Source: Endozoicomonas ascidiicola
GTDB lineage: Bacteria > Pseudomonadota > Gammaproteobacteria > Pseudomonadales > Endozoicomonadaceae
NCBI RefSeq assembly: GCF_001646945.1
Contig: NZ_LUTV01000003.1
Location: 347,423 to 408,600, forward strand
Reading direction: 5' to 3'
DNA: 61,178 nt
Part shown: one piece after another, positions 1 to 8,933 of the stretch
Layout: each line of letters opens with the position of its first letter
Position numbering within the stretch: position 1 is the stretch's first letter
The notes under the pieces: generated by a model
The model's database searches: none
What the model saw: only the letters and a program-made list of their open reading frames with translations
Told to the model about the DNA's origin: nothing
Position numbers and translations under genes: made by a program

Positions 1-147
1 CCTGACTGGACGCAATATTTGAAGAAAGGAACTCCGCCGCATGCATTGGAGTCAAAGGCTGAATCAATGAGTGATAACGAGGCTGCCCAGCAACTGCAGT
101 CTGCCAGAGAATCACTGTTTCAAGGCATCTTTAAGCGAAAGGCCTGA
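1..147 (+). CDS. C-terminal fragment of a protein in a repeated element (probable transposase end)
   Basis: Frame 1 is open from the first base and ends in TGA at 145-147, giving 48 residues that finish ESLFQGIFKRKA. The gene starts outside the window. The last 44 coding bases and 50 bases beyond them recur exactly, inverted, at the other end of the window (61085-61178), so this is the tail of a multicopy gene. A transposase is the natural guess for a repeated protein tail followed by a short conserved non-coding stretch. I do not recognise the family. Confidence 0.5.
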   Translation, partial: PDWTQYLKKGTPPHALESKAESMSDNEAAQQLQSARESLFQGIFKRKA

Positions 148-197
148 AATCATGGGTTTATACTCTTTTCAGGCTCATTTTGGGATTGGAAAATACT
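104..197 (+). repeat. 94-bp terminal inverted repeat, left copy
   Basis: Bases 104-197 are identical, as reverse complement, to 61178-61085. Identity stops sharply at 197/198, just after AAATACT, which suggests an element boundary (possible tip AGTATTTTCCAATCCC read inward). It spans the end of the partial gene and about 50 bp of non-coding sequence. Two inverted copies at the extremities are what a contig broken at a repeated insertion element looks like. Confidence 0.8.
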
Positions 198-259
198 TAG
201 TCAAAAGGTCGTAGTTTTAAGATGAAATCAGAGTTTATCTACAGGATATTTCAACGCAA

Positions 260-295
260 GACCACCCCATAGTTCACAGGGCGGCCTTTTATAGA
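260..295 (+). terminator. Possible terminator between the left repeat and pgi
   Basis: A GC-rich arm (GACCACCC) pairs, with two G-T wobbles, with GGGCGGCC across an 11-base loop and is followed on the plus strand by TTTTAT. It sits between convergent genes. On the minus strand the T-run is poor, so it would mainly stop plus-strand transcription coming from the repeated element. Confidence 0.4.
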
Positions 296-1948
296 TTAGG
301 AATTGAACTGCTTGAACCGCTTGATCAACCCGTTAGTTGAGGAATCCTGATCGGTTGTTTCATCTTTAGAACGAATCTTCTCAATCAGACGATCACCCAG
401 CACTTTACCCAGCTCAACTCCCCACTGATCAAATGAGTTCAGTTGCCAGATCACGCCCTGAACAAATACTTTGTGCTCATACATGGCAATAAGAGCGCCA
501 GTGGTTTCTGGCGTGATTTTCTCAGGCACGATCATACTGTTTGGTCGATTACCAGGGATGACCTTGTGAGGTGCGAGTCGTTCGATCTCATCTGCACTCA
601 TGCCGGTAGCACTGAGTTCTTCACGAACTTCTTCCAGTGTTTTCCCCTGCATCATAGCCTGGCTCTGTGCCAGGGCATTGGTGAACAACCATGGGTGCTG
701 CTCGCCAATCGGGTTATGAGTGGTGGCTGGTGCGATGAAATCCACAGGAATCAGGCGAGTTCCCTGATGCAGCAGCTGATGATAAGCGTGCTGATCATTG
801 GTGCCGGTTCCGCCCCAGATAACTGCGCCAGTCTGATAGTTAACAGTGCTGCCATCTTCACGGGTGCGTTTGCCATTACTTTCCATATCCACCTGTTGCA
901 GGTGGCCGGGAAGATCCCGCAGGAAATAATCGTAAGAGATAAAGGCCTGAGACTCGGCACCCATAAAGTTCTGATACCACACACCCAGCATGGCGGTGAT
1001 GACTGGCATATTCTCAGCCAACGGTGCATTGCAGAAGTGTTGATCCATGGCTTCAGCGCCTTTGAGCATACGCTCAAAGTTGTCGTAACCCACGACCATA
1101 GACGTCAGTAAACCAATGCTGGACCACAGGGAATAGCGACCACCTACCCAATCCCAAAGAGGCAGCGTGTTTTCCTGAGCGATGCCGAACTGATCGATGG
1201 CATTCAAGTTGGTGGAGATGGCCACAAAATGTTTGCGGATGTCTTGCTCTGCGCAGCCTTTTTCAATCATCCAGGCACGGGCTGCCTGAGCATTTTGCAG
1301 GGTTTCCAAAGTACTAAAGGACTTAGATGCAACAATAAACAAAGTGGTTTCCGGATCCACCTTGCGTAGAACTTCGGACAGTTCATTCGGGTCGATGTTC
1401 GCAACGAAGTGGTGCTCAAAACCAGCAACGTGGTAAGGCGTCATGGCGTTGATGGCGGTTTTCAAACCGAGGTAGGAGCCACCGATACCGATATTCACAA
1501 TGTGCTTCACCGGTTTGCCGGTATGCCCAAGCCAATCTCCGGAATGAACTTGCTCGGTCATGGCTTTCATACGCGCACGGGTATCGCGAATCATCGGCAT
1601 GATGTCTTCGCCGTCTACCATGATTGGAGCATCACCAAAGTTTCTCAGAGCGGTATGTAAAACCGCACGTTTTTCGGTGTAATTGATTTTCTCGCCGCTG
1701 AACATGGCAGTGCGTTTTTCTGGTAATCCGGCTTCTTCAGCCAGTTTAATCAGTGACGCCATTACTTCGTCGTTTATTAAATGCTTTGAATAATCCAGAA
1801 ACAGGCCAGCAGCTTCCAAAGTGTAGCGATCAAACCGGGAAGGGTCGTTGGCAAAGAGATCACGAAGATGAGTGTTAGACAGTTCTTTTTGCAGAGCTGT
1901 CAGATTTCCGGATACAGGAAAATGATCCAGAGCAGAAGGGCTAGTCAC
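296..1948 (-). CDS. pgi: Glucose-6-phosphate isomerase
   Basis: Interconverts glucose 6-phosphate and fructose 6-phosphate in the cytoplasm (glycolysis/gluconeogenesis). At 550 residues it has the normal length of the bacterial enzyme. Both family signatures are visible: VGGRYSLWS in the middle and GVIWQLNSFDQWGVELGK near the C-terminus. GGTGTNDQHAYHQLLHQG is the conserved active-site stretch. The start is GTG at 1948 with GAGG about seven bases upstream. It stands alone, convergent with the repeated element. The 192 bp between it and the glycerate kinase gene are AT-rich with no clear gene. The plus-strand ORF inside it (443-1111) is a shadow. Confidence 0.97.
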   Translation of the reverse strand: MTSPSALDHFPVSGNLTALQKELSNTHLRDLFANDPSRFDRYTLEAAGLFLDYSKHLINDEVMASLIKLAEEAGLPEKRTAMFSGEKINYTEKRAVLHTALRNFGDAPIMVDGEDIMPMIRDTRARMKAMTEQVHSGDWLGHTGKPVKHIVNIGIGGSYLGLKTAINAMTPYHVAGFEHHFVANIDPNELSEVLRKVDPETTLFIVASKSFSTLETLQNAQAARAWMIEKGCAEQDIRKHFVAISTNLNAIDQFGIAQENTLPLWDWVGGRYSLWSSIGLLTSMVVGYDNFERMLKGAEAMDQHFCNAPLAENMPVITAMLGVWYQNFMGAESQAFISYDYFLRDLPGHLQQVDMESNGKRTREDGSTVNYQTGAVIWGGTGTNDQHAYHQLLHQGTRLIPVDFIAPATTHNPIGEQHPWLFTNALAQSQAMMQGKTLEEVREELSATGMSADEIERLAPHKVIPGNRPNSMIVPEKITPETTGALIAMYEHKVFVQGVIWQLNSFDQWGVELGKVLGDRLIEKIRSKDETTDQDSSTNGLIKRFKQFNS

Positions 1949-2140
1949 TGTGTTGCCTCACTTGATAGGAATGATAAGGCTTGGATGAATTAAGCAATAT
2001 ACCTTAGATAACGGGTTAGTAAAATGATAAGCGTACTCAATAATATAAAGCTGATTTTTTTTATTCATTATTGTTTTTATCTGTGATTTGATTCTCTCAA
2101 TTGATTCATTTAATTCAATTCCACTTTTAAAAAGGAACGT

Positions 2141-3286
2141 TTAAGTTCTGGTTTTGCGGAATAATGTCAGAGTGTATGCAAGGTTTCTGGCAGAACGAAT
2201 AAGATTATTTTCGCCATTTTCCAGCGCTTCGGTTAGGGGAACGGCTCCGTGTACGATGGGGAACAGCGCATCAATACCACAGTCGTATACGGCTTCTGCG
2301 TCGGCGCCAACAGAACCACAGAGAGCAATGACTGGCAGATTAAATTCTTTAGCCATCCGGGCAACACCAACCGGCGTTTTTCCTTGGGCTGTTTGACCAT
2401 CAATTCTGCCTTCACCGGTAATGACTAAATCCGCATCTTCCATTTTTGCCGCGAGATCTACCGCTTCCATAACGATATCAATGCCCGGTTTTAATTCAGC
2501 ATTAAGAAAGGCCAATAAAGCGGCACCCATCCCCCCAGCAGCACCAGCACCGGCAGTATGTTCAACATCAGCGCCAATGTCTTGCTTAATTCGGTTAGCG
2601 TAGTGGTGGAGTGCCTGATCCAGCAGCTGAATCATTTCCGGCGTGGCGCCTTTCTGTGGACCAAATACAGCAGGTGCGCCATTTTCGCCTGTCAGTGGGT
2701 TATCCACATCGCAGGCGGCAATGAATTTAATGGACTTCAGTCGTTCATCTATCGCGCTAATATCAATGGTGGCTAATTGTGACAACGCTGCACCGCCACA
2801 GGGCAGCTCAACGCCTTGGTCGTCTAACAGCTTAACGCCCAGTGCCTGTATCATGCCTGCACCACCGTCGTTGGTAGCGCTGCCGCCAATGCCGACGATT
2901 ATCTTATCAATACTATGATTCAGAGCCTGAAGTATCAATTCTCCAGTACCGCGGGTGGTAGACATCATTGGGTTTCGATGTTCCGGAGGTACTAGCTCAA
3001 TGCCAGATGCCCGAGCCATTTCAATAACCGCGGTTTTTCCATCACCAAGAATACCGAAGGCCGCTGTGACGGGTTCACCCATCGGGCCAGTGACTAACGC
3101 ATCAATCAGCTGCCCGCCAGTGGCATCCACTAACGATTGCAGCGTGCCTTCGCCGCCATCAGCCACAGGCACTTTGACGCAATGGGCATCGGGTATAGCT
3201 TGTCGTATACCTGTCTCAATCGCATTGGCTACCTGAGCGGCGATGAGGCACTCTTTAAAAGAGTCGGGTGCAATGATTATTTTCAT
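2141..3286 (-). CDS. glxK: Glycerate 2-kinase (GlxK/GarK family)
   Basis: Phosphorylates D-glycerate to 2-phosphoglycerate, feeding glyoxylate or glucarate catabolism into glycolysis. The protein opens with MKIIIAPDSFKECL, the typical start of type-1 glycerate kinases. It also carries GIGGSATNDGGAGM and ITGEGRIDGQTAQGKTP, both conserved in the family. About 381 residues from the chosen ATG at 3286 matches the usual size. The reading frame extends 21 codons further upstream but that segment is not conserved-looking. It is monocistronic between pgi and fklB, same strand. The exact substrate context (GlxK versus GarK) cannot be told from this locus. Confidence 0.93.
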   Translation of the reverse strand: MKIIIAPDSFKECLIAAQVANAIETGIRQAIPDAHCVKVPVADGGEGTLQSLVDATGGQLIDALVTGPMGEPVTAAFGILGDGKTAVIEMARASGIELVPPEHRNPMMSTTRGTGELILQALNHSIDKIIVGIGGSATNDGGAGMIQALGVKLLDDQGVELPCGGAALSQLATIDISAIDERLKSIKFIAACDVDNPLTGENGAPAVFGPQKGATPEMIQLLDQALHHYANRIKQDIGADVEHTAGAGAAGGMGAALLAFLNAELKPGIDIVMEAVDLAAKMEDADLVITGEGRIDGQTAQGKTPVGVARMAKEFNLPVIALCGSVGADAEAVYDCGIDALFPIVHGAVPLTEALENGENNLIRSARNLAYTLTLFRKTRT

Positions 3287-3429
3287 TGTGGATAAACTCT
3301 CTCGTTCATAACGGCACGATGCTGTAAGCCGAGGTGACTTTGATACCACTTATGCTATCAAATAACAGGCCAGAAATTTTATCGGTATTCGTTGTGGAGG
3401 GAGTCGAGAGAGAAAAAGATAGATAATGA

Positions 3430-3466
3430 CTCCCACACCTGCCGCAAAGGCAGAAAGATGTGGGAG
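3430..3466 (-). terminator. Rho-independent-type hairpin downstream of fklB
   Basis: CTCCCACA (3430-3437) pairs with TGTGGGAG (3459-3466), with a second inner pairing CTGCC/GGCAG. On the minus strand the stem is followed by a T-rich stretch (TCATTATCTATCTTTTTC). It lies 14 bp beyond the fklB stop. Confidence 0.7.
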
Positions 3467-3479
3467 CCGGGTTATTGAA

Positions 3480-4100
3480 TCAGGCTACGATATCCAGCAG
3501 CTCAACTTCAAAAACCAGAGTCGTGTATGGACCAATGGCACCACCGGCACCACGTTCACCGTAGGCCAGGTTATAAGGTACAAACAGCTTCCACTTGGAG
3601 CCTGTGTTCATCATCTGCAGCGCTTCGGTCCAACCAGCGATAACGCCGCCAACCGGGAATTCTGCTGGCTCGCCACGTTGAACAGAACTGTCAAATACAG
3701 AGCCGTCAATCAGTGTGCCGTGGTAGTGAGTACGCACTGTGCTTTCACGGCTTGGTTTTTCGCCACTGCCTTCAGTGATGATTTCAAACTGCAGGCCAGA
3801 TTCAGTAACCTGAACGCCTTCACGCTTGGCATTTTCTGCCAGGAACGCTTCGCCTTCTGCGGCCAGAACCTTCGCTCTTTCTGCTTCTTCAGCTTGCAGG
3901 CGTTGTTGCATTTCAGAGAAAGCAACGTGCAGATCTTCATGGGAAACCGCACTTTCAACACCATTCAGGGAATCCGCCAGGCCGGCCAGTACCGCATCAA
4001 TGGAAATACCAGGAACCGGGTTAGAGGCCAGCTGGTCGCCCATTTGGCGGCCAATGCCGTAGCTCACACGTTCTTCCATGGTTTTGTAGGTATCAGACAT
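3480..4100 (-). CDS. fklB: FKBP-type peptidyl-prolyl cis-trans isomerase FklB
   Basis: Catalyses proline cis-trans isomerisation during protein folding. At 206 residues it has the length of E. coli FklB and the same plan: an N-terminal dimerisation region (SYGIGRQMGDQL), a helical linker, and a C-terminal FKBP domain from about residue 105. Domain hallmarks are VRTHYHGTLIDGSVFDSS, GWTEALQMM and AYGERGAG. No signal peptide is visible, so it is probably cytoplasmic. The start is the ATG at 4100. A strong hairpin follows the stop codon. Confidence 0.95.
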   Translation of the reverse strand: MSDTYKTMEERVSYGIGRQMGDQLASNPVPGISIDAVLAGLADSLNGVESAVSHEDLHVAFSEMQQRLQAEEAERAKVLAAEGEAFLAENAKREGVQVTESGLQFEIITEGSGEKPSRESTVRTHYHGTLIDGSVFDSSVQRGEPAEFPVGGVIAGWTEALQMMNTGSKWKLFVPYNLAYGERGAGGAIGPYTTLVFEVELLDIVA

Positions 4101-4135
4101 CGAATATCAACTTCTTTATGAGTTAGGCGGGGGAT

Positions 4136-4275
4136 TATATACCCAAAGGATTTCAAGTTGCTACGCGGCGGCAAATGAGTGAATCCTTTAGACCCTCGGG
4201 TCCCATGAGCCTACTACTAGTAGGTGATTGGGGGGAACGAGGGCAGCCAACAAAGTAGCAACTTGAAAGGCAACG
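4136..4275. repeat. Palindromic intergenic repeat (MITE/REP-like)
   Basis: Lies between fklB and rnz. TTTCAAGTTGCTAC (4151-4164) is exactly inverted as GTAGCAACTTGAAA (4255-4268), and a second small palindrome CCTACTACTAGTAGG lies between. The inside is GC-richer than the flanks. The arrangement resembles short non-coding mobile repeats found dispersed in gammaproteobacterial intergenes. I see no second full copy in this window. Confidence 0.6.
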
Positions 4276-4279
4276 GGAA

Positions 4280-5254
4280 TCATGATTTTTCTGCGATCAG
4301 TTGACCATTACGGGTCACTGACCATTCGCTCAAATCCTGAGCAAGACCAAGGCTGCCGGTATAAAAACGCTCGGCTTCTTCTTTTATTGCATTGATGCTA
4401 TTAGCGCCAGCATTAGGGGAGCGTTGGTAGCGTCCGCTGAAATGGGTCAGGATCAGATTAGGTACACCGGCGCGTTCGGCAGTTTCTGCCACTCTTTGGG
4501 CAGAACTGTGCATCCAGACGGGGCCGGCTTTCTGCAGGGCTGCTTCGGTGAGCGTGGCTTCGTGCACCAGAATATGGCAACCCTTTAGCGCGTCTTCCAA
4601 CAGTTCTGGTTTGTCATTATCTCCGGAGATGATGGCAATGCGGTTTGCTGGTGGCGGTTGTAAGACATCTTCTGGCTGGATTCTACGGCCATCTTCCAGC
4701 GTAACGGACTGACCTTTTTGTAATAATCCCCATAACTCACTTCTGGGAACACCAAGCGTATTCAATCGATCAATATTCAGCTGTGTGCTGCGGGTCTTTT
4801 CCACAAAACGATAGGCAAAGCTGGGAACACGATGGGACAGTTCATGGGCCGTTACACTGACTTGTCCATCTTCATAGAAAAAGTCCGGCTGATCGCTGGC
4901 AATAAATTCAATGTTGAAGGGCAGGTTGGTCACATCGGCGTATTTTAATGCCGCTTCTACAAACTGCTGAACCCCATCGGGAGCGCAGATCAGCAATGGC
5001 GCTTTTCGCCCCTGCATGGATGCCGAGGTAATCAACCCCGGCAAACCATACATATGATCACCGTGAATATGAGTGATGAAGATGGCTTTGAGATTGTTCA
5101 GGGTGTAGCGACAGCGAAGCAGTTGGTGCTGGGTGCTTTCACCACAATCAACCAGATACCATTGTTTGGCATCATCCATTGCCAGTGCCAGAGCAGAGAC
5201 ATTTCTCTCCGTAGTGGGCATGCCGGCGGAGGTTCCCAGAAAAGTCAGTTTCAT
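4280..5254 (-). CDS. rnz: Ribonuclease Z / BN
   Basis: Zinc-dependent metallo-beta-lactamase-fold nuclease that trims tRNA 3' ends. It opens MKLTFLGTSAGMPT, as the family does, and has the metal motif HIHGDHMYGL near residue 65. Further conserved pieces are ISGDND, HEAT and LTHFSGRY near the C-terminus. About 324 residues, slightly longer than E. coli Rbn. I take the ATG at 5254 because family members begin at this MKL. An in-frame ATG lies five codons upstream. It is divergent from envC. Confidence 0.93.
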   Translation of the reverse strand: MKLTFLGTSAGMPTTERNVSALALAMDDAKQWYLVDCGESTQHQLLRCRYTLNNLKAIFITHIHGDHMYGLPGLITSASMQGRKAPLLICAPDGVQQFVEAALKYADVTNLPFNIEFIASDQPDFFYEDGQVSVTAHELSHRVPSFAYRFVEKTRSTQLNIDRLNTLGVPRSELWGLLQKGQSVTLEDGRRIQPEDVLQPPPANRIAIISGDNDKPELLEDALKGCHILVHEATLTEAALQKAGPVWMHSSAQRVAETAERAGVPNLILTHFSGRYQRSPNAGANSINAIKEEAERFYTGSLGLAQDLSEWSVTRNGQLIAEKS

Positions 5255-5398
5255 AAATCCAGTATGCATTGCTTCCGTTAATAAAAGGGTAACAGATAAG
5301 AAGCGACAGTTGTCAGAGAGTTCATCCGTTCTGAGTTCAATTTTTTCTAAATTGCAGGCATACTGTTGGCAATATTGCTTAAGCTACAAGATCCCTCC

Positions 5399-6571
5399 AT
5401 GAAGAGCTTTACACGCCTTTTTACAACGAGCGCCGAGAAGATATCCGCAGTCCTTCTGTTATCCTTACTGATGAGTTTTTCATTGTTGGCCATCTCTAAT
5501 GAAACCAATGAAAAAGCGGTCACTGAAGCGGAACTGCAAGCCATTGAAAGCGATATTCAACAAGCGAAGAAGCTTCTGGAGTCTCTGAATGCCGAGCGCA
5601 GTTCCGCAGAGAATCAGGTTCGTAAGAATGACCGTGCTGTGAATGAGTTGAATAAGGATGTGAACAGCTTGCAGAACCGCCTGCGGGAGGGGCAGTCTGA
5701 AATAAAAAAGCTGCAAAGCCGTCAACAGGCGTTGATGGCAAAGAGTGAGCAACAGAAACAACAAGTCACTCAGAGTTTGCAGTCCCTCTATAAAAGTCTT
5801 GGGGACAGCCGCCTTAAATTACTGCTAAATCAGGAAGACCCGGAGCAGGTATCCAGACAGCTGGTGTATCTGGATTATTTTCAGAAGGCGCAGCTTCAGT
5901 CTATTCAGAAATATGAAAAAATTATTACAGAACTGCAATCGAATGAAGCCCGTCAACAGACGTTGGTCGCCCAATTAAATAAAGAAAAAACTCAGTTGGA
6001 TCAGAAAAAAGCGACACTGGTCAAACAGCAGGCTCAACGAAAGAAGTTATTGGGTGAGTTGGCCGGTCGTTACCAAAAAGGCGGCAGTGAACTGAAAAGG
6101 CTGGAAAAACAAAGAGCGCAGCTGGATGAAATTCTTGCGACCATTGTCAGTCGTCAAACGGGAAGCGGTGCTTCCTTTACCGCTCGAAAAGGTAAGTTAA
6201 TCTGGCCGGTAGATGGCAAAGTACTTTACCGCTTCAATGATCAAAACCCGAACACACGTATGCGTTGGCAGGGCACATTTATTGCCGCCAAAACAGGCAC
6301 TGAAGTGAATGCGGTGCACGATGGCCGGGTCATTTTTTCTGACTGGCTAAGCAGTTATGGGTTGCTGGTAATTCTTGATCATGGGGATAACTTCTTAACT
6401 CTCTACGCCCACAATGATTCCATTCTTAGACAGGAAGGTGATACCGTGCTGGCGGGCGAACCCATCGCCATCAGCGGGCAAAGTGGCGGTCAGCCTGACG
6501 AAGGTGTTTATTTTGAAGTCCGCCAGAATGGCAAGCCACAAAATCCAAGAAACTGGCTGGGTAAGCAATGA
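5399..6571 (+). CDS. envC: EnvC-like murein hydrolase activator
   Basis: Periplasmic coiled-coil protein with a degenerate LytM (M23) domain, of the type that activates amidases at the division septum. From ATG 5399 it has a basic N-terminus and a hydrophobic segment (ISAVLLLSLLMSFSLL), then long coiled coil to about residue 245, then the LytM domain. The metalloprotease motifs are altered (LYAHN where active enzymes have YGHL-type, and YFEVR in place of HFE.R), as in catalytically dead EnvC. The neighbour ctpA is a common partner of envC in gammaproteobacteria. A TTG start at 5366 is possible but adds residues before the signal segment. Confidence 0.9.
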   Translation: MKSFTRLFTTSAEKISAVLLLSLLMSFSLLAISNETNEKAVTEAELQAIESDIQQAKKLLESLNAERSSAENQVRKNDRAVNELNKDVNSLQNRLREGQSEIKKLQSRQQALMAKSEQQKQQVTQSLQSLYKSLGDSRLKLLLNQEDPEQVSRQLVYLDYFQKAQLQSIQKYEKIITELQSNEARQQTLVAQLNKEKTQLDQKKATLVKQQAQRKKLLGELAGRYQKGGSELKRLEKQRAQLDEILATIVSRQTGSGASFTARKGKLIWPVDGKVLYRFNDQNPNTRMRWQGTFIAAKTGTEVNAVHDGRVIFSDWLSSYGLLVILDHGDNFLTLYAHNDSILRQEGDTVLAGEPIAISGQSGGQPDEGVYFEVRQNGKPQNPRNWLGKQ

Positions 6572-6699
6572 GTTTTCAACAGTGGAGTTTCATCAGGGGA
6601 TACCGATAAGTAGGTAATGCCCGCCTGATCCTCCGGCTTACCTTCCAGCCTTTGACAGGCTCCTATACTTCACTGGTTTTTGAGCATTCGGGAGCATCC

Positions 6700-8163
6700 A
6701 TGAACCTGACCTATAAAGTTAATCAATACTTCAGACTATCGACCCTGGTGCTTGTCGCCGGTTTTTCGATGTCTGGATGGGCTGATGATGTCAGCCAGAA
6801 AACAGAATCGTTAAAAGCAGCCCCTGCTGCTGCAGAAAGTGAAGTCGTGACAGAGGTAGAGGCTGAGCAGTCTGAACTGTCAGTGATAACACCCAAAGGG
6901 CGCCTACCTCTGGACGACCTGCGCGCTTTTACCGAAGTGATGGAACGCATTAAGAAAGCGTATGTCGAAGAGGTTGATGACAAAACTCTGCTGGAAAATG
7001 CCATTCAGGGCATGCTCAGTGGTCTTGACCCACACTCTGCTTATTTATCCCCGGATGATTTTCAGGAACTGGAAGAAAACACGTCTGGCGAATTTGGTGG
7101 CCTTGGTATTGAAGTAGGTGTTGAAGATGGCTTTATCAAAGTCGTCAGCCCGATTGATGATACCCCGGCATCCAAAGCTGGAGTGATGGCAGGTGATCTG
7201 ATTATTAAACTGGATGAAACGTCGGTTAAAGGTCTTTCTCTTAGAGACTCTGTTGAGAAAATGCGTGGTAAAGCCGGTACAGAAATTAAACTGACGATTG
7301 TTCGTGAAGGAGAAGATAAGCCACTGGAAATCACTCTGGAACGTGCAGTGATTAAAGTGCAAAGCGTCAGGGCGAAAAACCTGGAGCCAGGATACGGTTA
7401 TATCCGCATCAGCCAATTTCAGGCAGACACTGGTAAAGAGCTGGTGGAAACGCTGGAAGAGCTGATAAAAAAAGAAGAAAACGAACACTTGAATGGCTTG
7501 GTTCTGGATCTTCGTAACAACCCGGGCGGCGTGCTTCAGGCGGCAGTTGGCGTGACGGATGCATTTATCAGTGACGGATTAATTGTGTATACCGAAGGGC
7601 GAATTGCAAATTCGGAGTTGAGATTCAATGCGACCGCTGAAGACCCATCAAAAGGTGTGCCATTGGTTGTGTTGATTAACGGAGGTTCTGCTTCTGCATC
7701 AGAAATAGTAGCGGGAGCATTGCAGGATCATAATCGTGCCGTATTGATGGGTACGGAATCCTTTGGCAAGGGGTCGGTGCAAACTGTGTTGCCACTGAGT
7801 GTGGATGCACAAAGAGGCCTTAAGTTGACCACTGCCTTGTATTACACACCGAATGGCCGTTCGATTCAGGCAGAAGGGATTAAGCCGGACATCGTCGTTG
7901 AGCGCGCTAAAGTGACTCTGCTAAATGATGGTGGTGAGCAATACAAAGAAGCAGATCTTCAACGGCACTTAGGCAATGGCAATAAGGAAGAAACTTCCAA
8001 AGAAAACAACCGCACAGCTAAGGAAGAAAAAGAGCTCGCCGAGTTGTTGTCTAAGGATTACCAGCTTAACCAGGCGTTGAATGTTCTGAAGGGCATGCAC
8101 ATTAATGCAATCACCATCGGTAAGCCCGTTCATGAAGAAGTGGCGATGGAAACGACGAAGTAA
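6700..8163 (+). CDS. ctpA: C-terminal processing peptidase (S41 family)
   Basis: Periplasmic serine protease that trims or degrades envelope proteins. The ATG at 6700 follows GGGAG (6690-6694) and opens an export signal ending near the alanine of GWADD. Domains in order: helical N-terminal region (SGLDPHSAYLSPDDF), PDZ domain (EFGGLGIEV to LTIVREG), and the S41 catalytic domain with GGSASASEI (nucleophile serine) and GTESFGKGSVQT (lysine base). A charged Lys/Glu-rich tail follows. 487 residues. It follows envC by about 130 bp. The stop codon abuts the stop of the convergent gene at 8164. Confidence 0.95.
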   Translation: MNLTYKVNQYFRLSTLVLVAGFSMSGWADDVSQKTESLKAAPAAAESEVVTEVEAEQSELSVITPKGRLPLDDLRAFTEVMERIKKAYVEEVDDKTLLENAIQGMLSGLDPHSAYLSPDDFQELEENTSGEFGGLGIEVGVEDGFIKVVSPIDDTPASKAGVMAGDLIIKLDETSVKGLSLRDSVEKMRGKAGTEIKLTIVREGEDKPLEITLERAVIKVQSVRAKNLEPGYGYIRISQFQADTGKELVETLEELIKKEENEHLNGLVLDLRNNPGGVLQAAVGVTDAFISDGLIVYTEGRIANSELRFNATAEDPSKGVPLVVLINGGSASASEIVAGALQDHNRAVLMGTESFGKGSVQTVLPLSVDAQRGLKLTTALYYTPNGRSIQAEGIKPDIVVERAKVTLLNDGGEQYKEADLQRHLGNGNKEETSKENNRTAKEEKELAELLSKDYQLNQALNVLKGMHINAITIGKPVHEEVAMETTK

Positions 8164-8658
8164 TCAGAAACGATACGATACGCCGAAGTTCACTACGGGT
8201 TGCCAACGAGTGGCTTCGGTTTCATCAACGTTGTTGCTGGATATTGATTTAAAACTGTTGGTACTGGGGGCTGCAATATTGCGGCCCTCGTTTTTTTTAT
8301 ACACGGCACCAATATCAATACGCACTCCAAGCCTTGCCTGATCCACCATCTTCTTCCAGCCAACACCCAGCCAGGTTTTATTATTGTAACGTTGGGCGAT
8401 AACATCACGGGATGTGCTTTGGTAACTGCCAGCAGACATACTGAAGTTGTTATCAAATGGCTGGTAATCAATGCGCAGACCTTTACTGTCATCTGCTGGA
8501 GTAAATGGCGCACTGCTTAATGCTATGGAAGATGGGTTCGGAGGTACTTCTGAGAAAGTTTGTTTTTCAACTGTGTTAACTAGGTCTACATGGTCGTTTG
8601 CCTGAACCGTGGAGATCAGCGATGTTCCAAAAACAAAAAACAGCATACGACTATTCAT
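8164..8658 (-). CDS. Small secreted envelope protein, possible beta-barrel fragment
   Basis: 164 residues with an apparent signal peptide (FFVFGTSLISTVQA). The sequence shows alternating amphipathic strands and a C-terminal VNFGVSYRF ending in phenylalanine, as outer-membrane beta-barrel proteins do. Segments such as WLGVGWKKM and LGVRIDIGAVY fit porin-like strands. It is short for a complete barrel and I do not recognise a family. Its stop codon directly adjoins that of ctpA, so the genes converge with no spacer. About 275 bp upstream (8659-8933) separate it from the divergent transporter gene. Confidence 0.7.
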   Translation of the reverse strand: MNSRMLFFVFGTSLISTVQANDHVDLVNTVEKQTFSEVPPNPSSIALSSAPFTPADDSKGLRIDYQPFDNNFSMSAGSYQSTSRDVIAQRYNNKTWLGVGWKKMVDQARLGVRIDIGAVYKKNEGRNIAAPSTNSFKSISSNNVDETEATRWQPVVNFGVSYRF

Positions 8659-8933
8659 GACTCCATTCTCCTATAATCTTAACCTCAGTCCGTGAGGCGA
8701 TAGGGTAAATGACAGCTAATTTGAACAGCACATTTCTTAAGTGAGTAACTTTATATTCTCCCCATTTATGTCAATTAGCAACTATTCTTTACAGGGTTTT
8801 AGAATGAATTCCGACTCATTTCACAACACCGACTACGTACTTGGCGCAAAACCTTCTGAACTAACCACTCTGATAAGCAACACCGCACACTGATAGACTT
8901 GGCGCCATTTTTTACTGGCGATGGATTAATCGG

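Noticed and set aside
443-1111. Plus-strand 222-codon ORF
   Set aside because: Entirely antisense to pgi, whose signatures are clear. A shadow frame.
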